The notes under the pieces: generated by a model | The model's input: the letters and a program-made list of their open reading frames with translations, nothing else | What the model was told of the DNA's origin: nothing | The model's database searches: none | In this document: piece after piece, positions 17,147 through 24,873 of the stretch | Position numbering within the stretch: position 1 is the first letter of the stretch | Layout of the letters: every line of letters starts with the position of its first letter | Position numbers and translations under genes: made by a program | DNA from: UBA966 sp046350355 | Lineage (GTDB): Bacteria; Planctomycetota; Phycisphaerae; Phycisphaerales; SM1A02 | Reading direction: 5' to 3' | DNA length: 64,000 nucleotides | NCBI GenBank assembly: GCA_046350355.1 | Contig: JAXMAN010000002.1 | Coordinates: 434,001-498,000 of the forward strand

Positions 17147-18237
17147 GCAGTGCCGTCCTTGCTCGCGTCGCCGTCCGTGGTGGACGCGCGCAGCCACGGC
17201 GTGAGTGCGCGCGTCTCGCGGCCGGAGCCCTCCATCGGGTGGGCGTCGGCCGCGGCGCGCTGCGCATTGAACCACGGGAAGCCGGCGTCGTGGTCGCGCT
17301 GGAAGTCGCGCGCGAAGGAGCCGTCGCGCACGCGCGCGAGCATCGCCCGCAGGCGCGTGCGCAGCGCTTCGTCGTCGAGCGCCTGCTGCGCCGTGTACGC
17401 GCCGAACTCCGCGGTGTCGCTGATCGCCGCGCGCATGCCCGAGGGGCCGCGCTCGTAGAGCAGGTCGGCCACCTGCTTGATCTCCTGGATGCACTCGGTG
17501 TAGGCGAGCAGCGGGGGGTAGCCCGCCTCGACGAGCGTCTCGTACGCCGCGCGCGCCAGGGTGAGCATGCCGCCGCAGAGGACCGCCTGCTCGCCGAAGA
17601 GGTCCGTCTCGCACTCGTCGCGGAAGGTGGTCGGCACGACCGCCGCCCGGCCGCAGCCGATGCCCGCGGCCCACGCCTTGGCGAGCTCGAAGGAGGTCGC
17701 GCCGCCGCCGGGAGCCCCGGCGCACTCCTGATGCACCGCCAGCAGCGCCGGGATCCCCTGGCCCTGCTCGAAGCGCTGGCGCAGCGTCGTGCCCGGCCCC
17801 TTGGGGGCGACCAGCACGCAGCCGATCCCCGCCGGCACCTGCACAAAGCCGAAATGCACGCTGAAACCGTGCAGGAAACCGACCGTCTGGCCGGGAGCCA
17901 GGGCGGGCAGGACCTGCGATGTCCAGACCGCGCCATGCACCTGGTCGGGCAGCGCGAGGATCACGAGCTCCGCGCCCTTGACGGCTTCGGGGGTGTCGAG
18001 TGTGGTGAATCCCTCGGCCTGCGCACGCGCACGCGCGGGCGAGCCCGGCCTTCCGCCGACGCGAACGCGCACTCCCGAATCGCGCAGGTTCAATGCATGC
18101 GCTCGACCCTGGTTGCCGTACCCAATGAGGGCAACCTGTCGAGTGCGCAGCGGATCGACCGCAAGTTCATGCCCGGAAAGAACTTGCGCTATGCGATGAG
18201 GGGGCAATGTCGAAGGCACGCGGCGCTCGCGGTTCAA
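17143..18237 (-). CDS. ilvC: Ketol-acid reductoisomerase
   Basis: Second step of valine/isoleucine synthesis: NADPH-dependent alkyl migration and reduction of acetolactate. A Rossmann domain with GYGNQGRAHALNLRDSG begins near residue 39. The C-terminal knotted domain carries TDLFGEQAVLCGG and ECIQEIKQVADLLYE with the Mg-binding acids. At 364 aa it is somewhat longer than class I enzymes, partly from a C-terminal tail. The start is uncertain: the listed TTG gives a 38-residue lead before the Rossmann fold, and later GTG or TTG codons are possible. It is the first gene of a coupled ilvC-uppP-small-protein run. Confidence 0.94.
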   Translation of the reverse strand: MNRERRVPSTLPPHRIAQVLSGHELAVDPLRTRQVALIGYGNQGRAHALNLRDSGVRVRVGGRPGSPARARAQAEGFTTLDTPEAVKGAELVILALPDQVHGAVWTSQVLPALAPGQTVGFLHGFSVHFGFVQVPAGIGCVLVAPKGPGTTLRQRFEQGQGIPALLAVHQECAGAPGGGATSFELAKAWAAGIGCGRAAVVPTTFRDECETDLFGEQAVLCGGMLTLARAAYETLVEAGYPPLLAYTECIQEIKQVADLLYERGPSGMRAAISDTAEFGAYTAQQALDDEALRTRLRAMLARVRDGSFARDFQRDHDAGFPWFNAQRAAADAHPMEGSGRETRALTPWLRASTTDGDASKDGTA

Positions 18238-18455
18238 AAATGTTGAATCACCGACAAGAAAGAGAGCGCAAGTTACCTGACTTTCACCGATTGAACATCA
18301 CAATACGAACAGTTCCGGGCCGTGCTGCAAACGCTTGGATTATGCGTGCCGTCCCAGCCGCCCTTGCAGCGGGGCTCGGCGGTTTGTCGGTCGGATCGAG
18401 CTCGTTCAGGCGTTGGAGATGCGAGCGACCGGCAGCCCGTTCACTCGGTTTTCTT

Positions 18456-18471
18456 GCCCCCTGGAGGGGGC
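18456..18471 (+). other. Hairpin upstream of the PilZ gene
   Basis: GCCCCC and GGGGGC form a 6-bp stem (8 with weak closing pairs) around a TGGA loop, 38 nt before the PilZ start and inside the divergent ilvC/PilZ region. There is no U-run on either strand, so it is not a standard terminator. The rest of 18238-18508 is lower in GC than its neighbours and holds no gene I can support. Confidence 0.4.
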
Positions 18472-18508
18472 GACAACCACAGTTGTGCTTCCCTGAAGGA
18501 ACTCAGCG

Positions 18509-18913
18509 ATGGTGCATCTTGACGCAGCCAACCGCCGTGCCAGCGACCGATTCCGGTTGCACGCGCCGTACACGCGCGTCGCTGTCACGCCGCTCCCGCA
18601 CGGCTGCGGGGCGATGGCCGAACTGCATCCGGGGCCGGCATTCGAAGGACACGCCTACAACCTCTCGATGACCGGGCTGCGCTTCGAGCTGGACGAGCCG
18701 ATCGCGCCGGGGATCACGGTCGAGGTCCGCCTCTACCTGCCCGGGGAGAGCTGCCCGATCCGCGCCTGCGGCCAGGTCGTCCGCATCTTCGACGCCGACG
18801 ACGACCCGGGACCCCGCCGCATGGCGGTGCACTTCGAGACCTTCGCCTCCGACGCCGCGCGCAACCACCTCGCGCGCCTCATCGAGGAACGGCGATTCGG
18901 CCGTCCGGAATAG
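18509..18913 (+). CDS. PilZ domain protein
   Basis: 134-aa single-domain protein. The c-di-GMP contacts of PilZ are present: RxxxR as RASDR (residues 10-14) and the [D/N]xSxxG motif as NLSMTG (51-56). The remaining strands end in a C-terminal helix. It should act as a cytoplasmic c-di-GMP receptor. It is consistent with the HD-GYP phosphodiesterase at 56022, although the two are far apart. A GAAGGA ribosome-binding sequence lies 8 nt before the ATG. Confidence 0.87.
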   Translation: MVHLDAANRRASDRFRLHAPYTRVAVTPLPHGCGAMAELHPGPAFEGHAYNLSMTGLRFELDEPIAPGITVEVRLYLPGESCPIRACGQVVRIFDADDDPGPRRMAVHFETFASDAARNHLARLIEERRFGRPE

Positions 18914-19014
18914 CGATATTCCCCTCCGGCGCTCCCGCGAAGTACCCTGCCCGCGCCAGCCGCAGGCTTCACGCCGACCCCCGGTCGAGCCGATGATGCA
19001 GCGGAGGAGCCGCA

Positions 19015-19593
19015 GTGGAGCGTCCTGACGCGCCAACCCCGTTCCAGCACCCGGCGGTGCAGGCCGCGAGCGCCGCGCGCAACGCCGTCTCCGCGGAGAT
19101 GTCCGTCGCGGGCCGTTCGCGCAACGCCCCCGACGATCCCGCGTGGACGCGTGCCGCCGAGCAGACTGCCGGCGGCGACGACACCTGCTGGATCCTCGCC
19201 TCCGAGGCGTACGCGCGCATGCAGTGGGACCTCGCCTGCGCCGATGCGGCGGTCGCCGCGCGGGGCAAGGTGGGCGGCGCTTCGACGCACCGTGCAGCAT
19301 CCGACAGTGCGGGCGCGTCCACCGGCGCAACCGCCGACGCCGCCGGCGCCGACGCCGCCGCCACGCCGCAGCAGCGGCGCGCGCGCGCGCTCGCCGAACT
19401 CGCGATTCCGGTCGCGGCCTCCTCGCGCGCGGGCGTGCGCCGCGCGATCGAGCAGACCGCGCCTCGCAAGCCCGCGGCACGCCGTCGCCGCGAGTACCTC
19501 ATGATGGCGTTCTGGTTCCTCGTGGGTGGTCTTGGAGGCCTGGTGGCGCTCCTGGCCATCCGCGGCAGCGAGGTGCTGCTGGCGTGGCGGTGA
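19015..19593 (+). CDS. Hypothetical protein with C-terminal membrane anchor
   Basis: 192 aa, low complexity in the middle (Ala/Thr/Asp-rich, about 90-125), then a basic patch (RKPAARRRR) and one membrane helix near the C terminus (MMAFWFLVGGLGGLVALLAI). This is the layout of a tail-anchored protein with its bulk in the cytoplasm. The stop overlaps the rnc start as GTGA, so it is probably the first gene of an operon with rnc. The GTG start at 19015 is plausible but not certain. Confidence 0.6.
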   Translation: MERPDAPTPFQHPAVQAASAARNAVSAEMSVAGRSRNAPDDPAWTRAAEQTAGGDDTCWILASEAYARMQWDLACADAAVAARGKVGGASTHRAASDSAGASTGATADAAGADAAATPQQRRARALAELAIPVAASSRAGVRRAIEQTAPRKPAARRRREYLMMAFWFLVGGLGGLVALLAIRGSEVLLAWR

Positions 19594-20393
19594 CCCTGGA
19601 TCCCGAGACCATCGCGCAGGTCGAGCGCCTGACGCGCCACACCTTCAAGGACCAGGCGCTGCTGGCGACCGCGCTCACGCACGCCTCCGCCTCGGAGGGG
19701 CGCATCAACTCCAACGAGCGGCTGGAGTTCCTGGGCGACTCCGCGCTGGGCTTCATCGTCTGCAGCTACCTCTACGCGCAGCGCAGCGACCTGCTCGAAG
19801 GCGAGCTCACCAAGATCAAGTCGAACATCGTCAGCGGCCGCGTCTGCGCCGAGCTGGCGATGGAGATCGGCCTGGACCGCATGGTCCGCGTCGACAAGGG
19901 CGTCCGCGGCCGCAGCGGCCTGCCCGAGAGCCTCCTTGCCGGCACCTTCGAGGCGCTGGTGGGCGCGCTCTCCATCGACGCGGGGATGGACGCCGCGCGC
20001 GACTTCGTGCTGCCGCTGCTGGCCGAGCGCATCGACGCCGCCATGCGGCTGGGGCACCAGCAGAACTTCAAGCAGGTGCTGCAGCAGTGCCTCGCGCAGC
20101 TCGAGATGGGGCTGCCGCAGTACACCGTCCTGGACGAGAAGGGCCCCGACCACGCGAAGTGCTTCGAGGTCTGCGTCGTCGCGGAGGCGCGCCGCTTCCC
20201 CGGCGCGTGGGGGCCGAGCAAGAAGCAGGCGGAGCAGCTCGCGGCGCTCTCGGCGCTGAAGGAGCTGGGGCTTGCGCTCGAGGACGGCTCCGGCGAGGTG
20301 CAGATCGTCTGGCCGACGCGCCCGGAGTCCGCGCGCGGCAACGGGAATGGCAACGGCGCCGGCAGCGCCGGCAACGGCAGCGGCGGGAAGTGA
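19590..20393 (+). CDS. rnc: Ribonuclease III
   Basis: Endonuclease for double-stranded RNA, used in rRNA and mRNA processing. The catalytic domain has the signature NERLEFLGDSALGFIV and the second acidic motif FEALVGALSIDAG. The C-terminal double-stranded-RNA-binding domain starts at about NFKQVLQQCLAQLEM and ends in KKQAEQLAALSALKELG. A Gly/Asn/Ser-rich tail of about 25 residues follows, which is unusual. The GTG at 19590 overlaps the upstream stop; GTG 19584 is an alternative. It converges on aroK with a 7-nt gap. Confidence 0.96.
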   Translation: MTLDPETIAQVERLTRHTFKDQALLATALTHASASEGRINSNERLEFLGDSALGFIVCSYLYAQRSDLLEGELTKIKSNIVSGRVCAELAMEIGLDRMVRVDKGVRGRSGLPESLLAGTFEALVGALSIDAGMDAARDFVLPLLAERIDAAMRLGHQQNFKQVLQQCLAQLEMGLPQYTVLDEKGPDHAKCFEVCVVAEARRFPGAWGPSKKQAEQLAALSALKELGLALEDGSGEVQIVWPTRPESARGNGNGNGAGSAGNGSGGK

Positions 20394-20400
20394 CCCGCCG

Positions 20401-20964
20401 TCACGCGCCGCGGCGCGCAAACGCCAGCAGGTCCGCCAACGCGACCTCCGTCGGCCGCGACGTGTCGATCGTGGCATCCGCCAGCGCGCGGTAGAGGGGC
20501 ATGCGCCGCTGCGCGAGCAGGGCGGCCTCCTCGGCGAAGTTCGAGCCCATCAGCAGCGGGCGGTCGCCCGGGGTGACGCTCAGGCGCGCGCCCAGCACCG
20601 CCGGCGGCGCCTCCAGCAGGGCGATGCGCACGCGTCCCGCGGCGCGCGCCTCCTCCAGGACGGCGCGCGCGCCCGGCGCGGTCGGCGTGCCGCCGCCCAG
20701 CGCGATGACCGTCCCCGGCCCGGCCTGCGCGAGCGTCTCCTGGAGCGCGCGCGTCTCGGCCGCGCGGAAGGCGGCCTCGCCGATGGCGTTGAACGCGGCG
20801 CTCACGCTCGCATGCCCGGTGAGGGCCCGCGTGCGGTCGTCGAGATCGATGAATGATGAAGTCAGCGCGGCGGCCAGGAGGCGGCCAAGCGTGCTCTTCC
20901 CGGATCCGCGCAGCCCGATGAGCAGCAGGGCGGGCGCGGCGGCGGTGGAAGGAGGTGCGCTCAC
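20401..20964 (-). CDS. aroK: Shikimate kinase
   Basis: Phosphorylates shikimate at the 3-hydroxyl in aromatic amino acid synthesis. 187 aa. The P-loop LIGLRGSGKST lies near residues 15-25, the substrate-binding SFIDLDD and RALTG follow, then FRAAETRALQE and the IALGGG turn. An acidic/aromatic lid region (SVTPGDRPLL) precedes the C-terminal helix. The GTG start is 19 nt downstream of rpmH on the same strand, suggesting one transcript. Confidence 0.94.
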   Translation of the reverse strand: MSAPPSTAAAPALLLIGLRGSGKSTLGRLLAAALTSSFIDLDDRTRALTGHASVSAAFNAIGEAAFRAAETRALQETLAQAGPGTVIALGGGTPTAPGARAVLEEARAAGRVRIALLEAPPAVLGARLSVTPGDRPLLMGSNFAEEAALLAQRRMPLYRALADATIDTSRPTEVALADLLAFARRGA

Positions 20965-20983
20965 GGCGCGGAGCGCGGCGCGG

Positions 20984-21118
20984 TCAGCGGACGCGGATGC
21001 GGCGGCCGACGCGGCGCTTGCGGTTCAGGATGGCGCGGCCCTTGCGGGTGCGCATGCGCGCGCGGAAACCGGTCTTGCGGACCTTCTTGATGCGGCTGAG
21101 CTTGTGCGGGTAGTGCAT
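20984..21118 (-). CDS. rpmH: 50S ribosomal protein L34
   Basis: 44-aa very basic protein beginning MHYPHKLSRIKKVRKTGFRA and ending in NRKRRVGRRIRVR, with the MRTRKGRAIL core; this is L34. It is a structural component of the large ribosomal subunit. In most bacteria rpmH sits with rnpA near dnaA, but here it precedes aroK and follows the phoU end, with no rnpA in the window. A TACACT element (complement of 21144-21149) lies 25 nt upstream of the ATG and may be its -10. Confidence 0.95.
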   Translation of the reverse strand: MHYPHKLSRIKKVRKTGFRARMRTRKGRAILNRKRRVGRRIRVR

Positions 21119-21233
21119 GGCTGGCTCCGAGTCGAGCCGCGCAGTGTAGCGGGAAGCCGGCCATCCGTGTCGGCACCACCCGCCCCGGGAGGCAGAAGTC
21201 TCCGATTGCGCCCAATAACCCGCTTCCCGGCCG

Positions 21234-21890
21234 TCACTTCTCGTGCCGGACGATGCGCCCCTCGACCAGGAAGATCACGTCCTCCGCGATGTTGGTCGTG
21301 ATGTCGGCGATGCGCTCCAGGCGCTGCGCGACCTGCATGAGGTCGATCGCCTCCTGCGTCCGGCCCACCTCGCCCGCGATCATCGCGCGCGAGCGGGCGA
21401 TGACCTCCTTGTTCAGCGCGTCCACGCGGCGGTCGGCGCGGCGCAGCTCGCGGCAGAGGTCCGCGTCCTCGTTGGCCAGCGCGCTGAGCACCTCGGCCAG
21501 CATCTGCCGGGTCGCCTCGCCCATGTCGGCGAGCTCGTCGGGGACCTGGACCGCGGCGCCCTCGCCCGACCAGCGGACCACCTTCTTGGCGATGCCGCGG
21601 CTGAGGTCGGCGATGCGCTCGAAGTCGCTGCTGATGCGCACCACGCTGAGCACGAAGCGCAGGTCGTGCGCCACCGGCGCGCCCAGCGCCAAAATGCGCA
21701 TGCACTGGCCCTCGAGGTCCACCTCCATCACGTCGATCTCGGAGTCGCCCCCCTTGACCTCCTGCGCCGCGTCGACGTCGCCGTGGATCAGCGCGCGCAG
21801 CGCCAGGTCCACGCGGTGCTCGGTGGCGGCGCCCATCGCCAGCAGGCTGCGGCGGAGCTTGACGATTTCGGAGGAGAGGTCGATGGCCAT
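21234..21890 (-). CDS. phoU: Phosphate transport regulator PhoU
   Basis: 218-aa all-helical protein with the two-fold PhoU repeat. Each half carries the metal-coordinating motif: RISSDFERIADLSRGIAK near residues 88-105 and QRLERIADITTNIAED near 188-203. It links the Pst transporter to the PhoR kinase and turns signalling off when phosphate is plentiful. It is the last gene of the pho-pst run, 34 nt after pstB. Confidence 0.96.
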   Translation of the reverse strand: MAIDLSSEIVKLRRSLLAMGAATEHRVDLALRALIHGDVDAAQEVKGGDSEIDVMEVDLEGQCMRILALGAPVAHDLRFVLSVVRISSDFERIADLSRGIAKKVVRWSGEGAAVQVPDELADMGEATRQMLAEVLSALANEDADLCRELRRADRRVDALNKEVIARSRAMIAGEVGRTQEAIDLMQVAQRLERIADITTNIAEDVIFLVEGRIVRHEK

Positions 21891-21924
21891 CGTGGTGGGG
21901 ACCGGCGGCAGGGCGGGGGAAGGA

Positions 21925-22785
21925 TCAGCCGAATCGTCCGGAGACGTAGTCCTCGGTCTGCTTGTTGCGGGGGTTGGTGAAGATCGTGTCGGTGCCGCCG
22001 GTCTCGACGATCCGTCCCTCGAAGAAGAAGGAGGTGTAGTCGCTGACGCGCGCGGCCTGCTGCATGTTGTGCGTGACGATGACGATGGTGTACTCGGTCT
22101 CCAGCTCGCGGATGAGCTGCTCGATGCTCAGCGTCGAGCGCGGATCCAGCGCGGAGCAGGGCTCGTCCATCAGCAGGACCTCGGGGCCGACGGCGATCGC
22201 GCGCGCGATGCACAGGCGCTGCTGCTGTCCGCCGCTGAGTCCCAGCGCGCTCGCGTGGAGGCGGTCCTTGACCTCGTCCCAGAGCGCCGCGGCGCGCAGC
22301 GAGCTCTCCACGAGGTCGTCGAGGTCCGTGCGCCCGAAGCGCCGGTGCAGGCGCGGCCCGAAGGCGACGTTGTCGTAGATCGACTTGGGGAAGGGGTTGG
22401 GCTTCTGGAAGACCATGCCCACGCGCCGGCGCAGCTCGACCACGTCGGTCGCCGGCGCGAGCAGGTCGTCGCCCATGAGCGTCAGCGAGCCGTCGGCGCG
22501 GGCCGAGGCGATCGTGTCGTTCATGCGGTTGATCCAGCGCAGGAAGGTGCTCTTGCCGCAGCCCGAGGGGCCGATCAGCGCGGTCACCTTGCGGCGCGGG
22601 ATGTCCAGGTCCAGCTCCTTGAGCGCCTGGAAGCTGCCGTACCAGCTGTTGAAGCCGCGCGCGCGGATGGCGATCTCCTCGGCGGCCATGTCGGCGTGCG
22701 GGGCCACGGGCGCGGGCTTGCGCGCCAGGTGGTCCGCCGCGGCGGGGGCGTCGGTGGGAGGAGGTGTCTGCATCGAGGCGCTCAT
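21925..22785 (-). CDS. pstB: Phosphate ABC transporter ATP-binding protein PstB
   Basis: ATPase of the high-affinity phosphate importer. Walker A GPSGCGKST (about 72-80), Q-loop GMVFQKPNPFPKSIYDN, signature LSGGQQQRLC, Walker B VLLMDEPCSALDP and switch His in VTHNMQQA are all present and PstB-like. An N-terminal extension of about 35 Ala/Pro-rich residues precedes the core. ATG 22785 is used; ATG 22773 or the Met at DMAAEEIAI are alternatives. The gap to pstA is 29 nt. Confidence 0.97.
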   Translation of the reverse strand: MSASMQTPPPTDAPAAADHLARKPAPVAPHADMAAEEIAIRARGFNSWYGSFQALKELDLDIPRRKVTALIGPSGCGKSTFLRWINRMNDTIASARADGSLTLMGDDLLAPATDVVELRRRVGMVFQKPNPFPKSIYDNVAFGPRLHRRFGRTDLDDLVESSLRAAALWDEVKDRLHASALGLSGGQQQRLCIARAIAVGPEVLLMDEPCSALDPRSTLSIEQLIRELETEYTIVIVTHNMQQAARVSDYTSFFFEGRIVETGGTDTIFTNPRNKQTEDYVSGRFG

Positions 22786-22814
22786 GGATGCTAGGGGATT
22801 CGGTCGGGGGTGAA

Positions 22815-23786
22815 CTACGCGTCCAGACGCTGCAGCCGCTGGCGGATCAGCACCGCGACGGCGTTGAAGCTCAGCAGCACCGCCAGCAGCACGATGATGC
22901 CCGCGGCGGCCAGCTCGTGGAACTCGGGCTGCGGACGCCCGGCCCAGTTGTAGATCTGCAGCGGCAGCACGGTGAAGTCGCTCACCAGGTTGTTGGGGGT
23001 CGAGCGGATGAAGAGGGGCACGCCCAGCACCAGGATCGGCGCGGCCTCGCCGATGGCGCGGCTCATCGCCAGGATCGCGCCGGTCATCACCATCGGCAGC
23101 GAGGCGGGCAGCGTGATGTTCCAGACCGTCTGCAGGCGCGTCGCGCCCAGCGCCAGCGCGCCCGCGCGCAGGCTCTTGGGGACCGAGCGCAGCGCCTCGG
23201 AGCTGCTCACGATGACGATCGGCAGCACGACCAGCATCAGCGTCAGTCCGCCGGTGAGGACGCCTGGGCCCAGCGGCAGGCGCAGGTGGAAGAAACTCTC
23301 GGGATCGCCCAGCTCGACCGGATCGTTCAGGTTGAAGGCGCCGAAGAGGCGCGCGAAGGCGGTGAGGCCCAGGATGCCGTAGACGATCGAGGGGACGCCC
23401 GCGAGGTTGCTGATGTTGAGCTTGATGAAACTGGTGAAGCGCGAAGGCGGCGCGAACTCCTCCAGATACACCGCGGTGCAGACGCCGATGGGCAGCGCGG
23501 TGAGCGCGCAGATCAGGCAGACCGCGACGCTGCCCCAGAGCGGGGCCTTGATGCCCGCCTCCGCGGGCTTGCGGCTGGCGTAGCTGGTCAGGAAGTCCAT
23601 CGAGAGGCGGCCGTGGCCGTCGCTCCAGATGGAGATGAGCAGCACGATCAGGATCGCCACCGCCAGCGTCGTCATCGCCAGGCAAAGGCCCAGGAAGAGG
23701 CGGTTCTTCAGCACCCGCACGACGCGCGAGGTGGGCTGCGCGGCGGCGGCGAGTTCGGCCGGGCTGCGTGGGACCGCCGCGGACAT
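22815..23786 (-). CDS. pstA: Phosphate ABC transporter permease PstA
   Basis: 323-aa permease with about six membrane segments: the first near residues 32-52, the rest after residue 80. The cytoplasmic EAA-type loop is seen as GALALGATRLQTVWNITLPA. The LAGVPSIVYGILGL block is typical of PstA. It forms the membrane channel with PstC. The start ATG overlaps the pstC stop as ATGA, so the two subunits should be translated in equal amounts. Confidence 0.96.
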   Translation of the reverse strand: MSAAVPRSPAELAAAAQPTSRVVRVLKNRLFLGLCLAMTTLAVAILIVLLISIWSDGHGRLSMDFLTSYASRKPAEAGIKAPLWGSVAVCLICALTALPIGVCTAVYLEEFAPPSRFTSFIKLNISNLAGVPSIVYGILGLTAFARLFGAFNLNDPVELGDPESFFHLRLPLGPGVLTGGLTLMLVVLPIVIVSSSEALRSVPKSLRAGALALGATRLQTVWNITLPASLPMVMTGAILAMSRAIGEAAPILVLGVPLFIRSTPNNLVSDFTVLPLQIYNWAGRPQPEFHELAAAGIIVLLAVLLSFNAVAVLIRQRLQRLDA

Positions 23787-24772
23787 CAGTCGTACTCCTC
23801 GCGGAAGGCGCGCAGCGTCAGGTTGCCGACGATCGTCATGCCCAGCGTGATCGCGAAGAGGACCGCGGCCACGGCGTAGCTGGACTTGTATTCGACGCCG
23901 AAGGCCGGCGCGTCGCCCAGGAAGATCTGCACCATGTAGGCGGTCATCGTCTGCACCTCGTCGGAGGGGTGCATCGTCATGCGCGCCAGGCCGCCCGCGG
24001 CCAGCGCGACGATCATCGTCTCGCCCACGGCGCGGGTGATCGCCAGCAGCCACGAGGCCATGATGCCGCTGAGCGCGGCGGGGACGACGACCTTGACGCT
24101 GACGTCGAAACGCGTGCAGCCCAGCCCGTACGCCGCGTCGCGCAGGCTGCGCGGGACCGCGCGCAGGGCGTCCTCGGAGAGGCTGGCGACGATCGGCAGG
24201 ATCATGATGCCGACGGCCAGGCCGGCGCTCGCGGCGTTGTAGGTGCCGAAGGACTCGCTCACGTGGTCATGCAGGAAAGGGGTGATGACCACGAGCGCGA
24301 AGAAGCCGTAGACGACGGTGGGGATGCCCGCGAGCACCTCGAGCGCCGGCTTCAGGAAGGCGCGCACGCGCCGGGGCGCGTACTCGCTGAGGTAGATCGC
24401 GACGATGAGCCCCACCGGCAGCGCGAAGGCCGCCGCGATCGCCGTGACCAGGAAGGTCCCGCAGATCAGCGGCCAGATGCCGAAGTGCTTCTCCGCGCCC
24501 AGCAGCGGCGACCAGACGGTCCCGAGGAAGAAGTCGCCGACCGAGACCTCGGGCATCCGGAAGAAGGAGACCGTCTCCAGGAGGAGCACCCCGATGATCG
24601 TGAAGGTGGTCGCGACCGAGAGGCAGGCGCAGGCGAGCAGGATGCCCCGGACGAAGCGCTCGCTGCCGTCGCGCCAGCGCGCGCTGCGGACGCGTCCCCG
24701 ACGCGAGGCCGCCGCCGCGGCGCGCGCGGCCGAAGCGATCTTCTCGGCGTGGCTGGTGGCGGCGCTGCTCAT
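23786..24772 (-). CDS. pstC: Phosphate ABC transporter permease PstC
   Basis: 328-aa permease with six predicted membrane segments. The EAA-type loop is AAYGLGCTRFDVSVKVVVPA, and the LAGIPTVVYGFFAL block is the PstC/PstA signature. The N terminus is a long basic Ala/Arg-rich cytoplasmic arm of about 45 residues. The ATG at 24772 (MSSAATS) is chosen over a further upstream frame extension, which is Gly/Pro-rich and overlaps a hairpin. pstS lies 101 nt upstream. Confidence 0.95.
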   Translation of the reverse strand: MSSAATSHAEKIASAARAAAAASRRGRVRSARWRDGSERFVRGILLACACLSVATTFTIIGVLLLETVSFFRMPEVSVGDFFLGTVWSPLLGAEKHFGIWPLICGTFLVTAIAAAFALPVGLIVAIYLSEYAPRRVRAFLKPALEVLAGIPTVVYGFFALVVITPFLHDHVSESFGTYNAASAGLAVGIMILPIVASLSEDALRAVPRSLRDAAYGLGCTRFDVSVKVVVPAALSGIMASWLLAITRAVGETMIVALAAGGLARMTMHPSDEVQTMTAYMVQIFLGDAPAFGVEYKSSYAVAAVLFAITLGMTIVGNLTLRAFREEYD

Positions 24773-24830
24773 GGCCTCGGTCGGGCGGGCACGATACCCC
24801 GCGGACGGGGGGGTGCCCCGGTGGGCGGTT

Positions 24831-24857
24831 CCGGGGGCGGCGCGCGGCCCCCCCCGG
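24831..24857 (-). other. Intercistronic hairpin between pstS and pstC
   Basis: CCGGGGG at 24831-24837 can pair with CCCCCGG at 24851-24857 around a GC-rich loop. It follows the pstS stop by 16 nt with no U-run. Such a stem could stabilise the pstS message and make the binding protein more abundant than the permeases. The role is inferred. Confidence 0.4.
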
Positions 24858-24873
24858 CACCGCTCGGGCGCGG

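Noticed and set aside
18237..18237. Firm TTG start for ilvC
   Set aside because: Kept as the boundary only provisionally; no ribosome-binding sequence or -10 element supports it over later GTG/TTG codons.
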